This document shows positions 32,504 through 44,407 of a stretch of 64,000 bases of DNA, in pieces. Where the stretch lies: assembly GCF_003417535.1 (NCBI RefSeq), contig NZ_QVLS01000004.1:1-64000 (forward strand), read 5' to 3'. Every line of letters begins with the position of its first letter. Positions within the stretch are counted from its first letter, which is position 1. The stretch comes from Hydrogenophaga borbori (GTDB lineage Bacteria; Pseudomonadota; Gammaproteobacteria; Burkholderiales; Burkholderiaceae_C). The translations under genes and the position numbers were made by a program. The notes beneath the pieces were generated by a model. It was not told where the DNA came from. It saw only the letters and a list, made by a program, of their open reading frames with translations, and ran no database searches.

Positions 32504-34455
32504 GCACTGGGCTCCCGGGCCCCGTCGCGCGACAGCAGCAGCGCGCCGTCGGCCACCAGCGCCCAGCGCCAGCCCGCGGGCACCCACACCGTGGTGGTGG
32601 CGGCGAACAGCGCGCGTGGGCCCAGGCCCTCGGCCGGACAGCCGGCCCACAGCGCGGGGTCGGGGCGCAGGTGCCGGGCGCCCACGCCGGGCTGGGGCAG
32701 GGCCTGTTCGAACACGCCGCGCAGCAGCAGGGCCTGCACATCGAAGCGCGCGGGCAGCTGTCCGCGCAGGGCCTCGTAGCGCTCGGCGAAGCGCGCGCGC
32801 AGCGCGGCCAGATCGTCGCCGGCCTCCCAGGGCACCTCCACCGGGTTGCCCTGGCCCACGATCAGCAGTTCCAGGCTCCAGCGCGGCGTGCCCTCGCGCA
32901 CCGAGCGGCGCAGCGCCTCGCGCCGTTCGCTCAGTGCGCCGAGGCCCTCGTGGTCGAGCGCCAGCGCGCAGGACCATTCCAGCGTGCGCGTGGGCGGCGA
33001 GGCCAGCAGGCCCAGCGCGGCGATCACGCCGGCGTGGGGGATCACGCGCACGCGCGGCACGCCCGCGAGTTCGGCCACCTCGGCCACGTGCTGGGCCCCG
33101 CCGCCGCCGGCGGCCACCAGCTCGCAGTCGGCGGGGTGGATGTCGCGCTGGAAGGCGCGCATCTTCACGCTTTCGGCCATGGCGGTGGCGGCGGTGGCGA
33201 CGATGGCGCGCGCGGCGTCCTGCGCGTCCAGGCCCAGCGGCGCGGCCACGTCCTTCTGAATCGCGGCGCGCGCACGCGCCGCGTCCAGCGCCACGCCGCC
33301 CGACAGCCGCTCGGGCAGGCGGCCCAGCAGCACCAGGGCGTCGGTCAGCGTGGCCTCGGTGCCGCCCAGGCCGTAGGCCGCGGGGCCGGGCCAGGCGCCC
33401 TGGGAGCGCGGGCCCAGGCGCAGGCCGCCGCCCGCGTTCACCGTGGCCAGGCTGCCGCCGCCGATGGACAGCGATTCCACGTCGGCGCAGCGCAGGCGCA
33501 GCGTGAGCTCGCCGCACTGCAGCGCATCGGTGAACAGCGGCCGGCCGCCGTCGAGCAGGCCGATGTCGGTGCTGGTGCCGCCCACGTCCACGGACATCAC
33601 CACGCGCGGTTCGTCGGCGGGCAGGCTCGCGGCCACGCCTTGCAGGGCCGCGCAGGGGCCCGACATGGCCAGGCCGATGGGGCGCGAGGCGGCCTCGGGC
33701 CAGGGCGCGATGCCGCCCTCGGAGCGCATCAGCGCGGGCTCGGGCAGGCCGCGCTCGCGCAGCGCCTCGCCCAGCGTGCGCAGGTAGCGCTGCACCAGGG
33801 GCTTGCTGTAGGCGTCGAAGGCCGTGACCAGAAAACGTTCGAACTCGCGCGGCTTGGGGTCGACCTCGCTGGAGAGCGAGACCAGCAGCCCGGGCTCGGC
33901 CTGCAGCAGCCAGTCGCGCACCTGTTGTTCGTGCGCGGGCCGCAGGTGGGCGAACAAGAGACACACCGCCACCGAGGCGATGCCGCGCGCGCGCAGCTGG
34001 CGCGCGATCGCCGCCACCTGCTCGCGGTCCGGTGCCTCGACCTCTTCGCCGCGCGCGCCGATGCGGCCCCGGATCTCGAAGCGCAGTTCGGCGGGGAACA
34101 GCCGGCGCTCGGGCGTGGGCGGCGCCACCACCGGGGTGTAGAGGTCGCGGCGGTCCTGGCGCGCGAGCGCAAGCACGTCGCGCAGGCCGGCGTTGGTGAG
34201 CACGGCCACGGGGCCGGCGTCCTGTTCGAGCAGCAGGTTGGTGACCACGGTGGAGCCGTGCACCAGGCGCGCCACCTGCGCGGGCGCGATCTTCTGTTCG
34301 TCCAGCAGGCGCTGCACCGCGCCCAGGATGGGCTGCACCAGCTCACCCGCTTCGCGCGGGTGTTTGAGGGCGCGCAGCTCGCCGTCGCTGGAGCAGGCGA
34401 CCACGTCGATGAAGGTGCCCCCCATGTCCACGCCGATGGCCCACTGCGTGTTCAT
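32500..34455 (-). CDS. hyuA: Hydantoinase A/oxoprolinase family ATPase subunit
   Basis: The 651-residue subunit has the N-terminal nucleotide-binding HydA domain (AIGVDMGGTFIDVVA, about 5-19; VHGSTVVTNLLLEQ, about 62-75). The ATPase core has MSVDVGGTSTDIGLLDGG at about 282-299 and AGGGGAQH near 458-465. It couples ATP hydrolysis to opening of a cyclic amide such as 5-oxoproline, hydantoin or N-methylhydantoin. It follows the FAD dehydrogenase by 8 bp. The exact substrate cannot be told from sequence. Confidence 0.92.
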   Translation of the reverse strand: MNTQWAIGVDMGGTFIDVVACSSDGELRALKHPREAGELVQPILGAVQRLLDEQKIAPAQVARLVHGSTVVTNLLLEQDAGPVAVLTNAGLRDVLALARQDRRDLYTPVVAPPTPERRLFPAELRFEIRGRIGARGEEVEAPDREQVAAIARQLRARGIASVAVCLLFAHLRPAHEQQVRDWLLQAEPGLLVSLSSEVDPKPREFERFLVTAFDAYSKPLVQRYLRTLGEALRERGLPEPALMRSEGGIAPWPEAASRPIGLAMSGPCAALQGVAASLPADEPRVVMSVDVGGTSTDIGLLDGGRPLFTDALQCGELTLRLRCADVESLSIGGGSLATVNAGGGLRLGPRSQGAWPGPAAYGLGGTEATLTDALVLLGRLPERLSGGVALDAARARAAIQKDVAAPLGLDAQDAARAIVATAATAMAESVKMRAFQRDIHPADCELVAAGGGGAQHVAEVAELAGVPRVRVIPHAGVIAALGLLASPPTRTLEWSCALALDHEGLGALSERREALRRSVREGTPRWSLELLIVGQGNPVEVPWEAGDDLAALRARFAERYEALRGQLPARFDVQALLLRGVFEQALPQPGVGARHLRPDPALWAGCPAEGLGPRALFAATTTVWVPAGWRWALVADGALLLSRDGAREPSA

Positions 34456-34463
34456 GGCCGTCC

Positions 34464-35702
34464 TCAACGGAAGCGGGACGCGCGAAAGGGCGCCAGGTCC
34501 ACCTGCGTGGCGCGGCCGGCCACCAGGTGCGCGACTTCGCGGCCGGTGGTGGCGCCCATGCACATGCCCATGTGGCCATGGCCGAAGGCCATCCAGGCGT
34601 TGTCCGCGCCGCGGCTGCGGTCGATCACCGGCAGGCTGTCGGGCATGCAGGGGCGGTGGCCCATCCACTGCGTCACCTCGGAGGTGTCCAGGTGCGGAAA
34701 CAGGCGCAGGCCCTGGCGCAGCAAGGCCTGCGCGCGTTCGTAGTTGGGCGCGGGTCGCAGGCCGGCGAACTCCACCGTGCCGGCCAGGCGCAGGCCCATG
34801 GCCATGGGGTTGATCATGAGGTTGGCCTCGGAGGCCATCACCGTGTGGCGCAGCTTCAGGTTGGAGCTGCGCACCGTGACGTGGTAGCCGCGCTGCGTCT
34901 CCAGCGGCACGCGGTCGCCGAGCTGGGCCGCGAGCGCGCCGGACCAGGCGCCGGCCGCGATCACCACGCCGTCCACCGCCAGCGGCTCACCGCTGTCCAG
35001 ACGCAGCCCGGTCACGCGCCGGCCCTCGCGCTCGAAGCCGGTGACCGAGCGGTGGTCGTGGCGCGCGCCGTCGCGCAGGGCCTGGCGGACCAGCGCCTTC
35101 ACCAGTTGCGAGGGGTCCAGCGTGGAGCCGTTGTCGGGCGCCAGGATGCCGAAGCGGAACTGGCCTTTCAGGTCGGGTTCGAGCTCTTCGAGTGCTTCGC
35201 GCTCCACGTCGACCAGGTTCACGCCCAGCGAGCGGCGCAGGTCCATGCCCCATTTCCACTGCGCCGCGGCCTCGCGAGAGGAGTAGACGTACAGGCAGCC
35301 GGTGCGGCGCACCAGTTCGTTGGCCTGCGCGTGGTCCAGCAGCGGGCCGTAGCAATCGAAGATGGGGCGCAGCAGGGTCTGCAGCGCGGTGGCGATGCGC
35401 GTGACCTCCTGCGGCGTGGAGTGGCGCAGCATCTGCACCAGCCAGGGCAGCACGCGCGGCAGGTAGCCGGTGCGCACGGTCAGCGGGCCCAGCGGGTCGA
35501 GCAACCACTTGGGCACCTTGCGCCACATGCCCGGCATACCCACGGGCAGGCAGGCGCTGGGCGAGAGCGAGCCCGCGTTGCCGAAGGAGCAGGCCTCGCC
35601 CGGCTCGAGCGGGTCGACGAAGGTGATCTGGTGGCCGTCGCGCTGCAGCCAGGCGGCGCTGCAGGCGCCCACGATGCCGGTGCCTATGACGGCGATGTGC
35701 AT
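34464..35702 (-). CDS. FAD-dependent amino acid dehydrogenase (DadA-like)
   Basis: The 412-residue DAO-family enzyme has an N-terminal FAD-binding GxGxxG motif (IAVIGTGIVGACSAAWL). It has the second FAD contact region VDGVVIAAGAWSG at about 238-250 and the end motif FGHGHMGMCMGATTGR near 375-390, all typical of D-amino acid dehydrogenase small subunits and related amine oxidoreductases. It would convert a D-amino acid or N-methyl amino acid to a keto acid or imine, passing electrons to the membrane. It is the first gene of the hyuAB operon and divergent from a LysR gene 160 bp away. Confidence 0.9.
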   Translation of the reverse strand: MHIAVIGTGIVGACSAAWLQRDGHQITFVDPLEPGEACSFGNAGSLSPSACLPVGMPGMWRKVPKWLLDPLGPLTVRTGYLPRVLPWLVQMLRHSTPQEVTRIATALQTLLRPIFDCYGPLLDHAQANELVRRTGCLYVYSSREAAAQWKWGMDLRRSLGVNLVDVEREALEELEPDLKGQFRFGILAPDNGSTLDPSQLVKALVRQALRDGARHDHRSVTGFEREGRRVTGLRLDSGEPLAVDGVVIAAGAWSGALAAQLGDRVPLETQRGYHVTVRSSNLKLRHTVMASEANLMINPMAMGLRLAGTVEFAGLRPAPNYERAQALLRQGLRLFPHLDTSEVTQWMGHRPCMPDSLPVIDRSRGADNAWMAFGHGHMGMCMGATTGREVAHLVAGRATQVDLAPFRASRFR

Positions 35703-35780
35703 GGAATCAGGGGAGAAAAATCGACAGGGGATGGGACGGTGCCGGGCATTCTAGGAACGGGCTTACCATCAACCAAGCGA

Positions 35781-35799
35781 ATTGTTTTGATAGATCAAT
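35781..35799. promoter_or_regulatory. LysR-type binding motif between divergent genes
   Basis: ATTG (35781-35784), eleven bases, CAAT (35796-35799) form a T-N11-A palindrome. A nested TTGAT-AG-ATCAA lies inside it. It lies 64 bases before the lysR start and about 80 bases before the dadA-like start, the usual place for an autoregulatory LysR recognition site. Confidence 0.6.
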
Positions 35800-35862
35800 C
35801 ATGAAACCTGATGGTGGTGCACGCGCGCGGCGGATGCACCGGCATCGATCGCGGGACACGCC

Positions 35863-36774
35863 ATGAACATCAGCCTGCGCCAGATGCGCGCCTTCGCCGC
35901 CGTCACGCACAGCGGCAGCTTCACGGGCGCGGCGCGCCAGCTCAACCTCACGCAGTCGGCGGTGAGCATGCTGGTGCAGCAGCTCGAACAGGAACTGCAC
36001 CTGCAGCTCTTCGACCGGGGCCGCACGGCGATCACGCTCACCGAGGCGGGGCGCAACCTGCTGCCGCTGGCGCAGCGCATCCTGGAAGACGTGCGACAGG
36101 TGGTGGACGGCGCCTCCGAGATCCGCGCGCTGCGGCGCGGTTTCCTGCGCGTGGCCACCTCGCAGATGATGGCCTGCACCTGGGTCGCCTCCATCCTTGG
36201 CGAGTTTGGCGAGCAGCACCCGCAGATCAGCGTGCGCCTGAAGGACGCGGTGGCCGACGACGTGGTGGACACCGTGCGCCACGGCGCGGTGGAACTGGGC
36301 ATCGGCCCCGACCGCCCGAGCGGCGACGACGTGACGCGCAGCTTCCTCATGAACGTGCCGCTGCGCTTCGTCTGTCCCCAGGGGCACCCGGCCTACGGGC
36401 GCGCGAGCGTGCCGTGGAAGGACCTGCGCGAGGAGCGCTGGATCGGCTACTCCAATGAATTCAATCGCTACCTGGAGCGCAGCCTGCACGCGCACGGCCA
36501 CGACTTCGCGCTCAACACGGTGAGCGACGTCGGCTTTCTCACCACCGCGCTGGCGCTGGCCGGGCACGGCCGGGGCGTGCTGGTGGCGCCGGAGTACGCG
36601 CGCTCCTTCGCCGACAACTTCGGCGTGCGCTTCGTGCCGCTGCGCGGGCCGGCGGTGCAGCGCGAGTACTTCGTCTACCAGCGCAAGGGGCAGTCGCTGT
36701 CGCCGGCGGGGGCGGCCTTCCTGGCGCTGCTGCGCCAGCGTGGCGGGGTGCCCCGGCGGGCGGCGGCGAGGTAG
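35863..36774 (+). CDS. LysR family transcriptional regulator
   Basis: The 303-residue protein has the N-terminal LysR helix-turn-helix (MRAFAAVTHSGSFTGAARQLNLTQSAVSMLVQQLE, residues 7-41 as read in two parts). The periplasmic-binding-protein-like effector domain starts at about 90. It is divergent from the dadA-hyuAB-bug-ridA operon, with an ATTG-N11-CAAT motif in the shared gap, so it most likely activates that operon in response to its substrate. The C-terminus is short and Arg/Ala-rich. The inducer is unknown. Confidence 0.92.
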   Translation: MNISLRQMRAFAAVTHSGSFTGAARQLNLTQSAVSMLVQQLEQELHLQLFDRGRTAITLTEAGRNLLPLAQRILEDVRQVVDGASEIRALRRGFLRVATSQMMACTWVASILGEFGEQHPQISVRLKDAVADDVVDTVRHGAVELGIGPDRPSGDDVTRSFLMNVPLRFVCPQGHPAYGRASVPWKDLREERWIGYSNEFNRYLERSLHAHGHDFALNTVSDVGFLTTALALAGHGRGVLVAPEYARSFADNFGVRFVPLRGPAVQREYFVYQRKGQSLSPAGAAFLALLRQRGGVPRRAAAR

Positions 36775-36907
36775 CCGCCGGCTGCCTGTTCGGTGGGCAA
36801 GGGGGCCGCTCCAGTGGTCCGCCAAGGGGGGGTGAACGCCCCAGATTGGGCGGCCCTGGCGCCCTCCTGGGGGCTTGGCCCCTCGGGACGGGGTGCGCGG
36901 TCAATGC

Positions 36908-36942
36908 AAAATGGTGCGTTTTTCTATCCAACGCACCATTTT
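36908..36942. promoter_or_regulatory. Perfect 13-bp inverted repeat before gdhA
   Basis: AAAATGGTGCGTT (36908-36920) and AACGCACCATTTT (36930-36942) are perfect inverted copies separated by nine bases. The right arm ends ten bases before the GTG start and next to the GGAA ribosome site. Each arm contains a GCACCA hexamer as in NtrC half-sites, but the arms point the other way round from the classical GCACC-N-GGTGC arrangement. It may be a repressor operator or an mRNA hairpin that masks the start. Confidence 0.65.
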
Positions 36943-36951
36943 GGAATCACC

Positions 36952-38295
<1,344 letters not shown>

Positions 38296-38326
38296 TGGGT
38301 CGGACCGCCTGAGGCGGCCCGGGGCC

Positions 38327-38791
38327 TCAGCGCCAGCCCGGGGCCTTGTCCAGGCGGAACCGCAGCACCGGCTCGGGCGCGCGGGCGGTCTCGCTGGGGC
38401 GGCGCGTGCCGGTGATGCTCAGGCGTCCGCCGCAGTCCTCGGCCACGCCGCTCCACACCGCCGCCATGCCGACGCCGTCGTCGGACTCGTCGAAGTGGAA
38501 CTCGCCGTCGGTGACGTCGCCCGACACGATGGAGCGGCGCACCCGCTCGCCGGTGCCGCGCCGCAGCTCCCCGCGCACGCTGCCCCCGTATTCGGGGTGG
38601 CGCTCCAGGTGCAGCACGCCGCTGTCGCTCGGGCGCTCGGGCGATCCGCCCTCGTCCCAGAAGCGGGCGCTCCACTCGCCGCTCAGGCGCGCCGGCGGCA
38701 GCTGGTCGGGCACGGTGCAGGTGGCCGGGGCCTGCGCGGCCGCCCAGGCCGGCAGCAGGCCCAGCGCGATGGCGGTCAGCGCGCGCCGCAT
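38327..38791 (-). CDS. Predicted secreted protein, unknown function
   Basis: The 154-residue product has a clear Sec signal peptide (ALTAIALGLLPAWAAAQA, cleaved near residue 20). A charged, glycine-rich mature part of about 134 residues with two cysteines (CTVPDQ and EDCGG) follows, which could form a disulfide. The repeated pattern SGEWSARFW, GVLHLERHPEYGG, RSIVSGDVTDGEFHFDESDDG suggests a beta-rich fold. I do not recognise the family. Its ATG overlaps the stop of the helicase gene by one base (TGATG), so it is translated from the helicase transcript. Confidence 0.75.
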   Translation of the reverse strand: MRRALTAIALGLLPAWAAAQAPATCTVPDQLPPARLSGEWSARFWDEGGSPERPSDSGVLHLERHPEYGGSVRGELRRGTGERVRRSIVSGDVTDGEFHFDESDDGVGMAAVWSGVAEDCGGRLSITGTRRPSETARAPEPVLRFRLDKAPGWR

Positions 38792-40851
38792 CAGGCCGTC
38801 GCCTTCTGTTCGGCGCTGCCGTCCTGCGCGCGCTTGGCGAACTCCGCGCGCAGGGCCTTGAGCTTTTCGCGCGGGTCTTCCTTCACGGTGGCCTTGTCCA
38901 GCGCCATCTCGGCGATGAAGCGGCTGGCCGCGCCGGGCACGCTTTCGCGGCCCTTCTTGCGGCGCTTGAGCCAGCTCACGGCCAGCGTGCGCTGCGCGCG
39001 CGTGATGCCCACGTACATCAGCCGGCGCTCCTCCTGGATGCGCTGCTGCTGCACCTCACCGCTCAGCTCGTCGTCGTCCACCTTGAACGGCAGCAGGCCT
39101 TCGTTCACGCCGGCCAGTGTCACGTGCGGCCATTCCAGGCCCTTGGACGCGTGCAGGGTGGACAGCGTCACCACGTTCTGGTCCTGCTCGCGCTCGGACA
39201 AGGTGGAGATCAGCGCGATGGTCTGCACGACCTCGAGCAGGGTCTTGCGTTCGGTCTCGGTGGTGGTGCCGCCCTCGTCCTCGATCTTTCCGCCGCAGCG
39301 CCCGGCCACCCAGTCGCAGAACTCCATCACGTTGGTCCAGCGCGCGGCGGCCACCTTGTCGTTGTCCTCGTTGTCGTACAGGTGCTGCTCGTAGCCGATG
39401 TCCTTGAGCCATTCGGTGAGGAAGCTGCGCGCCGCCTCGTGCCCGACGGTGTGCCGCGCGCGGTACTCGAGGTCGTTCACCTGGCGGCCGAACTCGTGCA
39501 GCGCGCCGATGGCGCGGTTGGACACCGCGCTGGGCAGCGAGTGCGAGAACAGGGCCTCGAACAGGCTCAGCTTGTACTGCGTGGCGAAGTTGCCCAGCTG
39601 CTGCAGCGTGGTGTGGCCGATGCCGCGCTTGGGCGTGGTGGCCGAGCGCAGGAAGGCCGGGTCGTCGTTGTTGTTGGTGAGCAGGCGCAGCCAGGCGCAG
39701 AGATCGCGGATCTCGGCCTTGTCGAAGAAGCTCTGGCCGCCCGACACCTTGTACGGGATCTGTGCGCGGCGCAATGACTGCTCGAAGGTGCGCGCCTGGT
39801 GGTTGGCGCGGTAGAGGATGGCGAAGTCGCGCCACTCCTTGTGGGGGGAGCTGGCGCGCAGGCTCTGGATGCGCGCCACCGCGCGCTCGGCCTCGTGCTC
39901 CTCGTTGTCGGCGTCCACCACGCGCACCGGCTCGCCCTCGCCCAGTTCGCTCCACAGCGTCTTGGGGAAGAGCTTGGGGTTGGGGCCGATGACGTTGTTG
40001 GCCGCGCGCAGGATGGCGCTGGTGGAGCGGTAGTTCTGCTCCAGCTTGATGACCTTGAGTTCGGGGAAGTCCTGCGGCAGGCGCTTGAGGTTGTCCAGCG
40101 TGGCGCCGCGCCAGCCGTAGATGGACTGGTCGTCGTCGCCCACGGCGGTGAAGCGCGCGCGCTCGCCCACCAGCAGCTTGAGCAGCTCGTACTGCGTGGC
40201 GTTGGTGTCCTGGTATTCGTCTACCAGCACGTGGCCCATCTTCTTCTGCCACTTCTCGCGCACCTCGGCGTGCTCGCCCAGCAGCTTGAGCGGCAGGGCG
40301 ATGAGGTCGTCGAAGTCCACCGCCTGGTAGGCCACCAGGCGCTCCTCGTAGCGCTGCATGATCAGCGCCGTGGTGCGCTCGTGCTCGTCGCGCGCCTGGG
40401 CCAGTGCGGCGGCGCCGTTCAGGCCGGCGCTCTTCCAGGCGCTGATGGTCCACTGCCACTGGCGCGCGGTGGCGGCGTCGGTGGTGGTGCCGCAGTCCTT
40501 GAGCAGGCTGGTGATGTCGTCGGTGTCGAGGATGCTGAACTGCTTCTTCAGGCCCAGCACCTCGCCGTCCTCGCGCAGCAGGCGCACGCCCAGGGCGTGG
40601 AAGGTGCACACCAGCACCTTCTTGGCCTCGCGCCCGACCAGGTGGCCGGCGCGCTCGCGCATCTCGGCCGCGGCCTTGTTGGTGAAGGTGATGGCCGCGA
40701 TGCGGTTGGCCTCGAGCCCGGCCTGGATCAGCCGCGCGATCTTGTGCGTGATCACGCGCGTCTTGCCCGACCCGGCCCCCGCCAGCACCAGACAGGGCCC
40801 ACCCAGGTGGTTCACGGCTTCAAGCTGGGCGAGGTTCAGACCGGCGGACAT
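38791..40851 (-). CDS. rep: UvrD/Rep-type superfamily 1 DNA helicase
   Basis: The 686-residue 3'-5' helicase has all SF1A motifs: Walker A AGAGSGKTRVITHK at about 23-36, motif Ia TFTNKAAAEM, Walker B DEYQDTNATQYELL, motif III GDDDQSIYGWRGA, motif IV LEQNYRST, motif V TLHASKGLEW and motif VI MYVGITRAQ. The spacing and the short C-terminus fit Rep better than UvrD. Rep clears proteins ahead of forks and aids PriA-dependent restart; priA is in the same window. The start MSAGLNLAQLEAVNH (40851) is preferred; an in-frame ATG 30 bases upstream is possible. It is divergent from the AEC transporter. Confidence 0.92.
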   Translation of the reverse strand: MSAGLNLAQLEAVNHLGGPCLVLAGAGSGKTRVITHKIARLIQAGLEANRIAAITFTNKAAAEMRERAGHLVGREAKKVLVCTFHALGVRLLREDGEVLGLKKQFSILDTDDITSLLKDCGTTTDAATARQWQWTISAWKSAGLNGAAALAQARDEHERTTALIMQRYEERLVAYQAVDFDDLIALPLKLLGEHAEVREKWQKKMGHVLVDEYQDTNATQYELLKLLVGERARFTAVGDDDQSIYGWRGATLDNLKRLPQDFPELKVIKLEQNYRSTSAILRAANNVIGPNPKLFPKTLWSELGEGEPVRVVDADNEEHEAERAVARIQSLRASSPHKEWRDFAILYRANHQARTFEQSLRRAQIPYKVSGGQSFFDKAEIRDLCAWLRLLTNNNDDPAFLRSATTPKRGIGHTTLQQLGNFATQYKLSLFEALFSHSLPSAVSNRAIGALHEFGRQVNDLEYRARHTVGHEAARSFLTEWLKDIGYEQHLYDNEDNDKVAAARWTNVMEFCDWVAGRCGGKIEDEGGTTTETERKTLLEVVQTIALISTLSEREQDQNVVTLSTLHASKGLEWPHVTLAGVNEGLLPFKVDDDELSGEVQQQRIQEERRLMYVGITRAQRTLAVSWLKRRKKGRESVPGAASRFIAEMALDKATVKEDPREKLKALRAEFAKRAQDGSAEQKATA

Positions 40852-40905
40852 GGGAGGCAGCGAGGCAAAGCGGGGGATCATAGCGGCCAGGGGTGTCGCG
40901 CCCGG

Positions 40906-40939
40906 GTCAGCCCCAACCGCGGCCCGCCGGGGGGCTGAC
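40906..40939. promoter_or_regulatory. Inverted repeat in the rep/AEC divergent gap
   Basis: GTCAGCCCC (40906-40914) and GGGGCTGAC (40931-40939) are perfect 9-bp inverted copies with 16 bases between them. They are placed 13 bases before the AEC start and 55 bases before the helicase start. It could be an operator or an mRNA hairpin at the AEC 5' end. Confidence 0.35.
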
Positions 40940-40951
40940 ACAATCCCGCCC

Positions 40952-41914
40952 GTGCTGCACGTCCTGCTGGTCACCTTTCCCTTCTTCGCGCTCGTGCTCG
41001 CCGGCTACCTGGCCGCGCGGCGGCGCCTGCTGCCGCTGGAGGCCATTCCCGGGCTCAACGGCTTCGTGCTGTTCTTTGCGCTGCCCTGCATGCTGTACCG
41101 CTTCGGCTCCACCACGCCGATCGCGCAGCTGTTGGACGCCCGCGTCGCCGGCCTGTACCTGCTGTGCGGGCTGCTGGTGGTGGCGGCCACCATCGCCTTC
41201 ACGCTGAACCCGCGCATCCGCTGGAACGACGCCGCCTTCGGCGCGCTGGTGGCCGCCTTTCCCAACTCGGGCTTCATGGGCGTGCCCCTCATCGTGGCCC
41301 TGCTGGGCGATTTGGCCGCCGGCACGGTGATCCTCACCATGGTGGTGGACATGGTGGTCACCAGCTCGCTGTGCATCGCGCTGTCGCGCCTTGACGGGGC
41401 CGGCGGCAGCGGCCGCGCCGCCGTGTTCGGCGCCGCGCGCAAGGCGCTGCGCGGCGTGCTCACCAATCCCATGCCCTGGGCCATCGGCCTGGGTGGCGTG
41501 GCCTCGGCCTGGGCCTTCCGCTTGCCGGTGCCGGTGGAGAAGACCGTCTGGCTGCTGGCCGACGCGGCCTCGCCGGTGGCGCTGTTCACCATCGGCGCGG
41601 TGCTGGCGCGCGCGCAGATGACGGCCAACCACCCCATGCCCACCAGCGACTACCTGCCGGTGGCGGTGATGAAGCTCGTCGTGCACCCGCTGCTGGTGCT
41701 GGGCACGGGCCTGGTGGCGATCCGCCTGGGCCTGGGCCTGTCCACGGCCGCGCTCACGGTGATGGTGCTCACCGCGGCCCTGCCCAGCGCCAGCAACGTC
41801 TCGTTGCTGGCCGAGCGCTTTGGCGCCGACAACGGGCGCATCGCCCGCATCATCCTGGTCACCACCGCGGCGGCCTTCCTCACGTTCTCGGGCGCCGTCA
41901 CGCTGCTGACCTGA
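40952..41914 (+). CDS. AEC family transporter (auxin efflux carrier type)
   Basis: The 320-residue protein has about ten membrane segments in the 5+5 pattern of AEC/bile-acid-type carriers: VTFPFFALVLAGYLAARR at the start, FPNSGFMGVPLIVALLG near 103-119, and ALPSASNVSLLAERFG near 278-293. The last two are the family's conserved broken-helix motifs. AEC proteins export or exchange small organic acids such as malate or malonate. The start is GTG 40952, as no ATG fits the first membrane helix. It is not in an obvious operon; the katG promoter region follows. Confidence 0.88.
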   Translation: MLHVLLVTFPFFALVLAGYLAARRRLLPLEAIPGLNGFVLFFALPCMLYRFGSTTPIAQLLDARVAGLYLLCGLLVVAATIAFTLNPRIRWNDAAFGALVAAFPNSGFMGVPLIVALLGDLAAGTVILTMVVDMVVTSSLCIALSRLDGAGGSGRAAVFGAARKALRGVLTNPMPWAIGLGGVASAWAFRLPVPVEKTVWLLADAASPVALFTIGAVLARAQMTANHPMPTSDYLPVAVMKLVVHPLLVLGTGLVAIRLGLGLSTAALTVMVLTAALPSASNVSLLAERFGADNGRIARIILVTTAAAFLTFSGAVTLLT

Positions 41915-41940
41915 AGCGGCGCCCCGGGCGGCAGGCAGTC

Positions 41941-41981
41941 ATCGATAGCCATGAACTATCGATAACATTCAATCTATTAGG
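41941..41981 (+). promoter_or_regulatory. OxyR-like site and -10 box upstream of katG
   Basis: ATAG (41945-41948), seven bases, CTAT (41956-41959) fits one half of the OxyR consensus (ATAG-N7-CTAT repeated) perfectly and extends to the palindrome ATCGATAG/CTATCGAT. The next half is degenerate (AT at 41967, CTAT at 41974). TATTAG at 41975-41980 can serve as the -10 box. OxyR activates katG under peroxide stress in many proteobacteria. Confidence 0.7.
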
Positions 41982-42003
41982 TGGACTTGGTCCAGCGGCC
42001 TGA

Positions 42004-44325
<2,322 letters not shown>

Positions 44326-44367
44326 GGCCGGTGCGCCGGGCTCAAGCCCCGGCGCGGGCGGCCGATA

Positions 44368-44400
44368 TCCCGGGCATGGGCACTTCGTCCGTGCCCGGGA
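44368..44400 (+). terminator. Inverted repeat between katG and the GAF gene
   Basis: TCCCGGGCA (44368-44376) and TGCCCGGGA (44392-44400) form a perfect 9-bp stem; an alternative inner stem GGGCAC/GTGCCC is also possible. It is not followed by a T-run and ends only seven bases before the GAF gene start, so it is either a weak terminator or a structure that limits translation of that gene. Confidence 0.45.
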
Positions 44401-44407
44401 TTGCGCC

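Noticed and set aside
30923-33964. A possible HyuB protein of 1013 residues with a long N-terminal extension
   Set aside because: The upstream half is an alternative frame of hyuA; the conserved HyuB N-terminus and the ATGA overlap place the start at 32503.
36793-36951. Upstream in-frame starts of gdhA
   Set aside because: They would encode non-conserved Gly/Pro-rich sequence and the 13-bp inverted repeat; GTG 36952 yields the exact family length of 447 residues.
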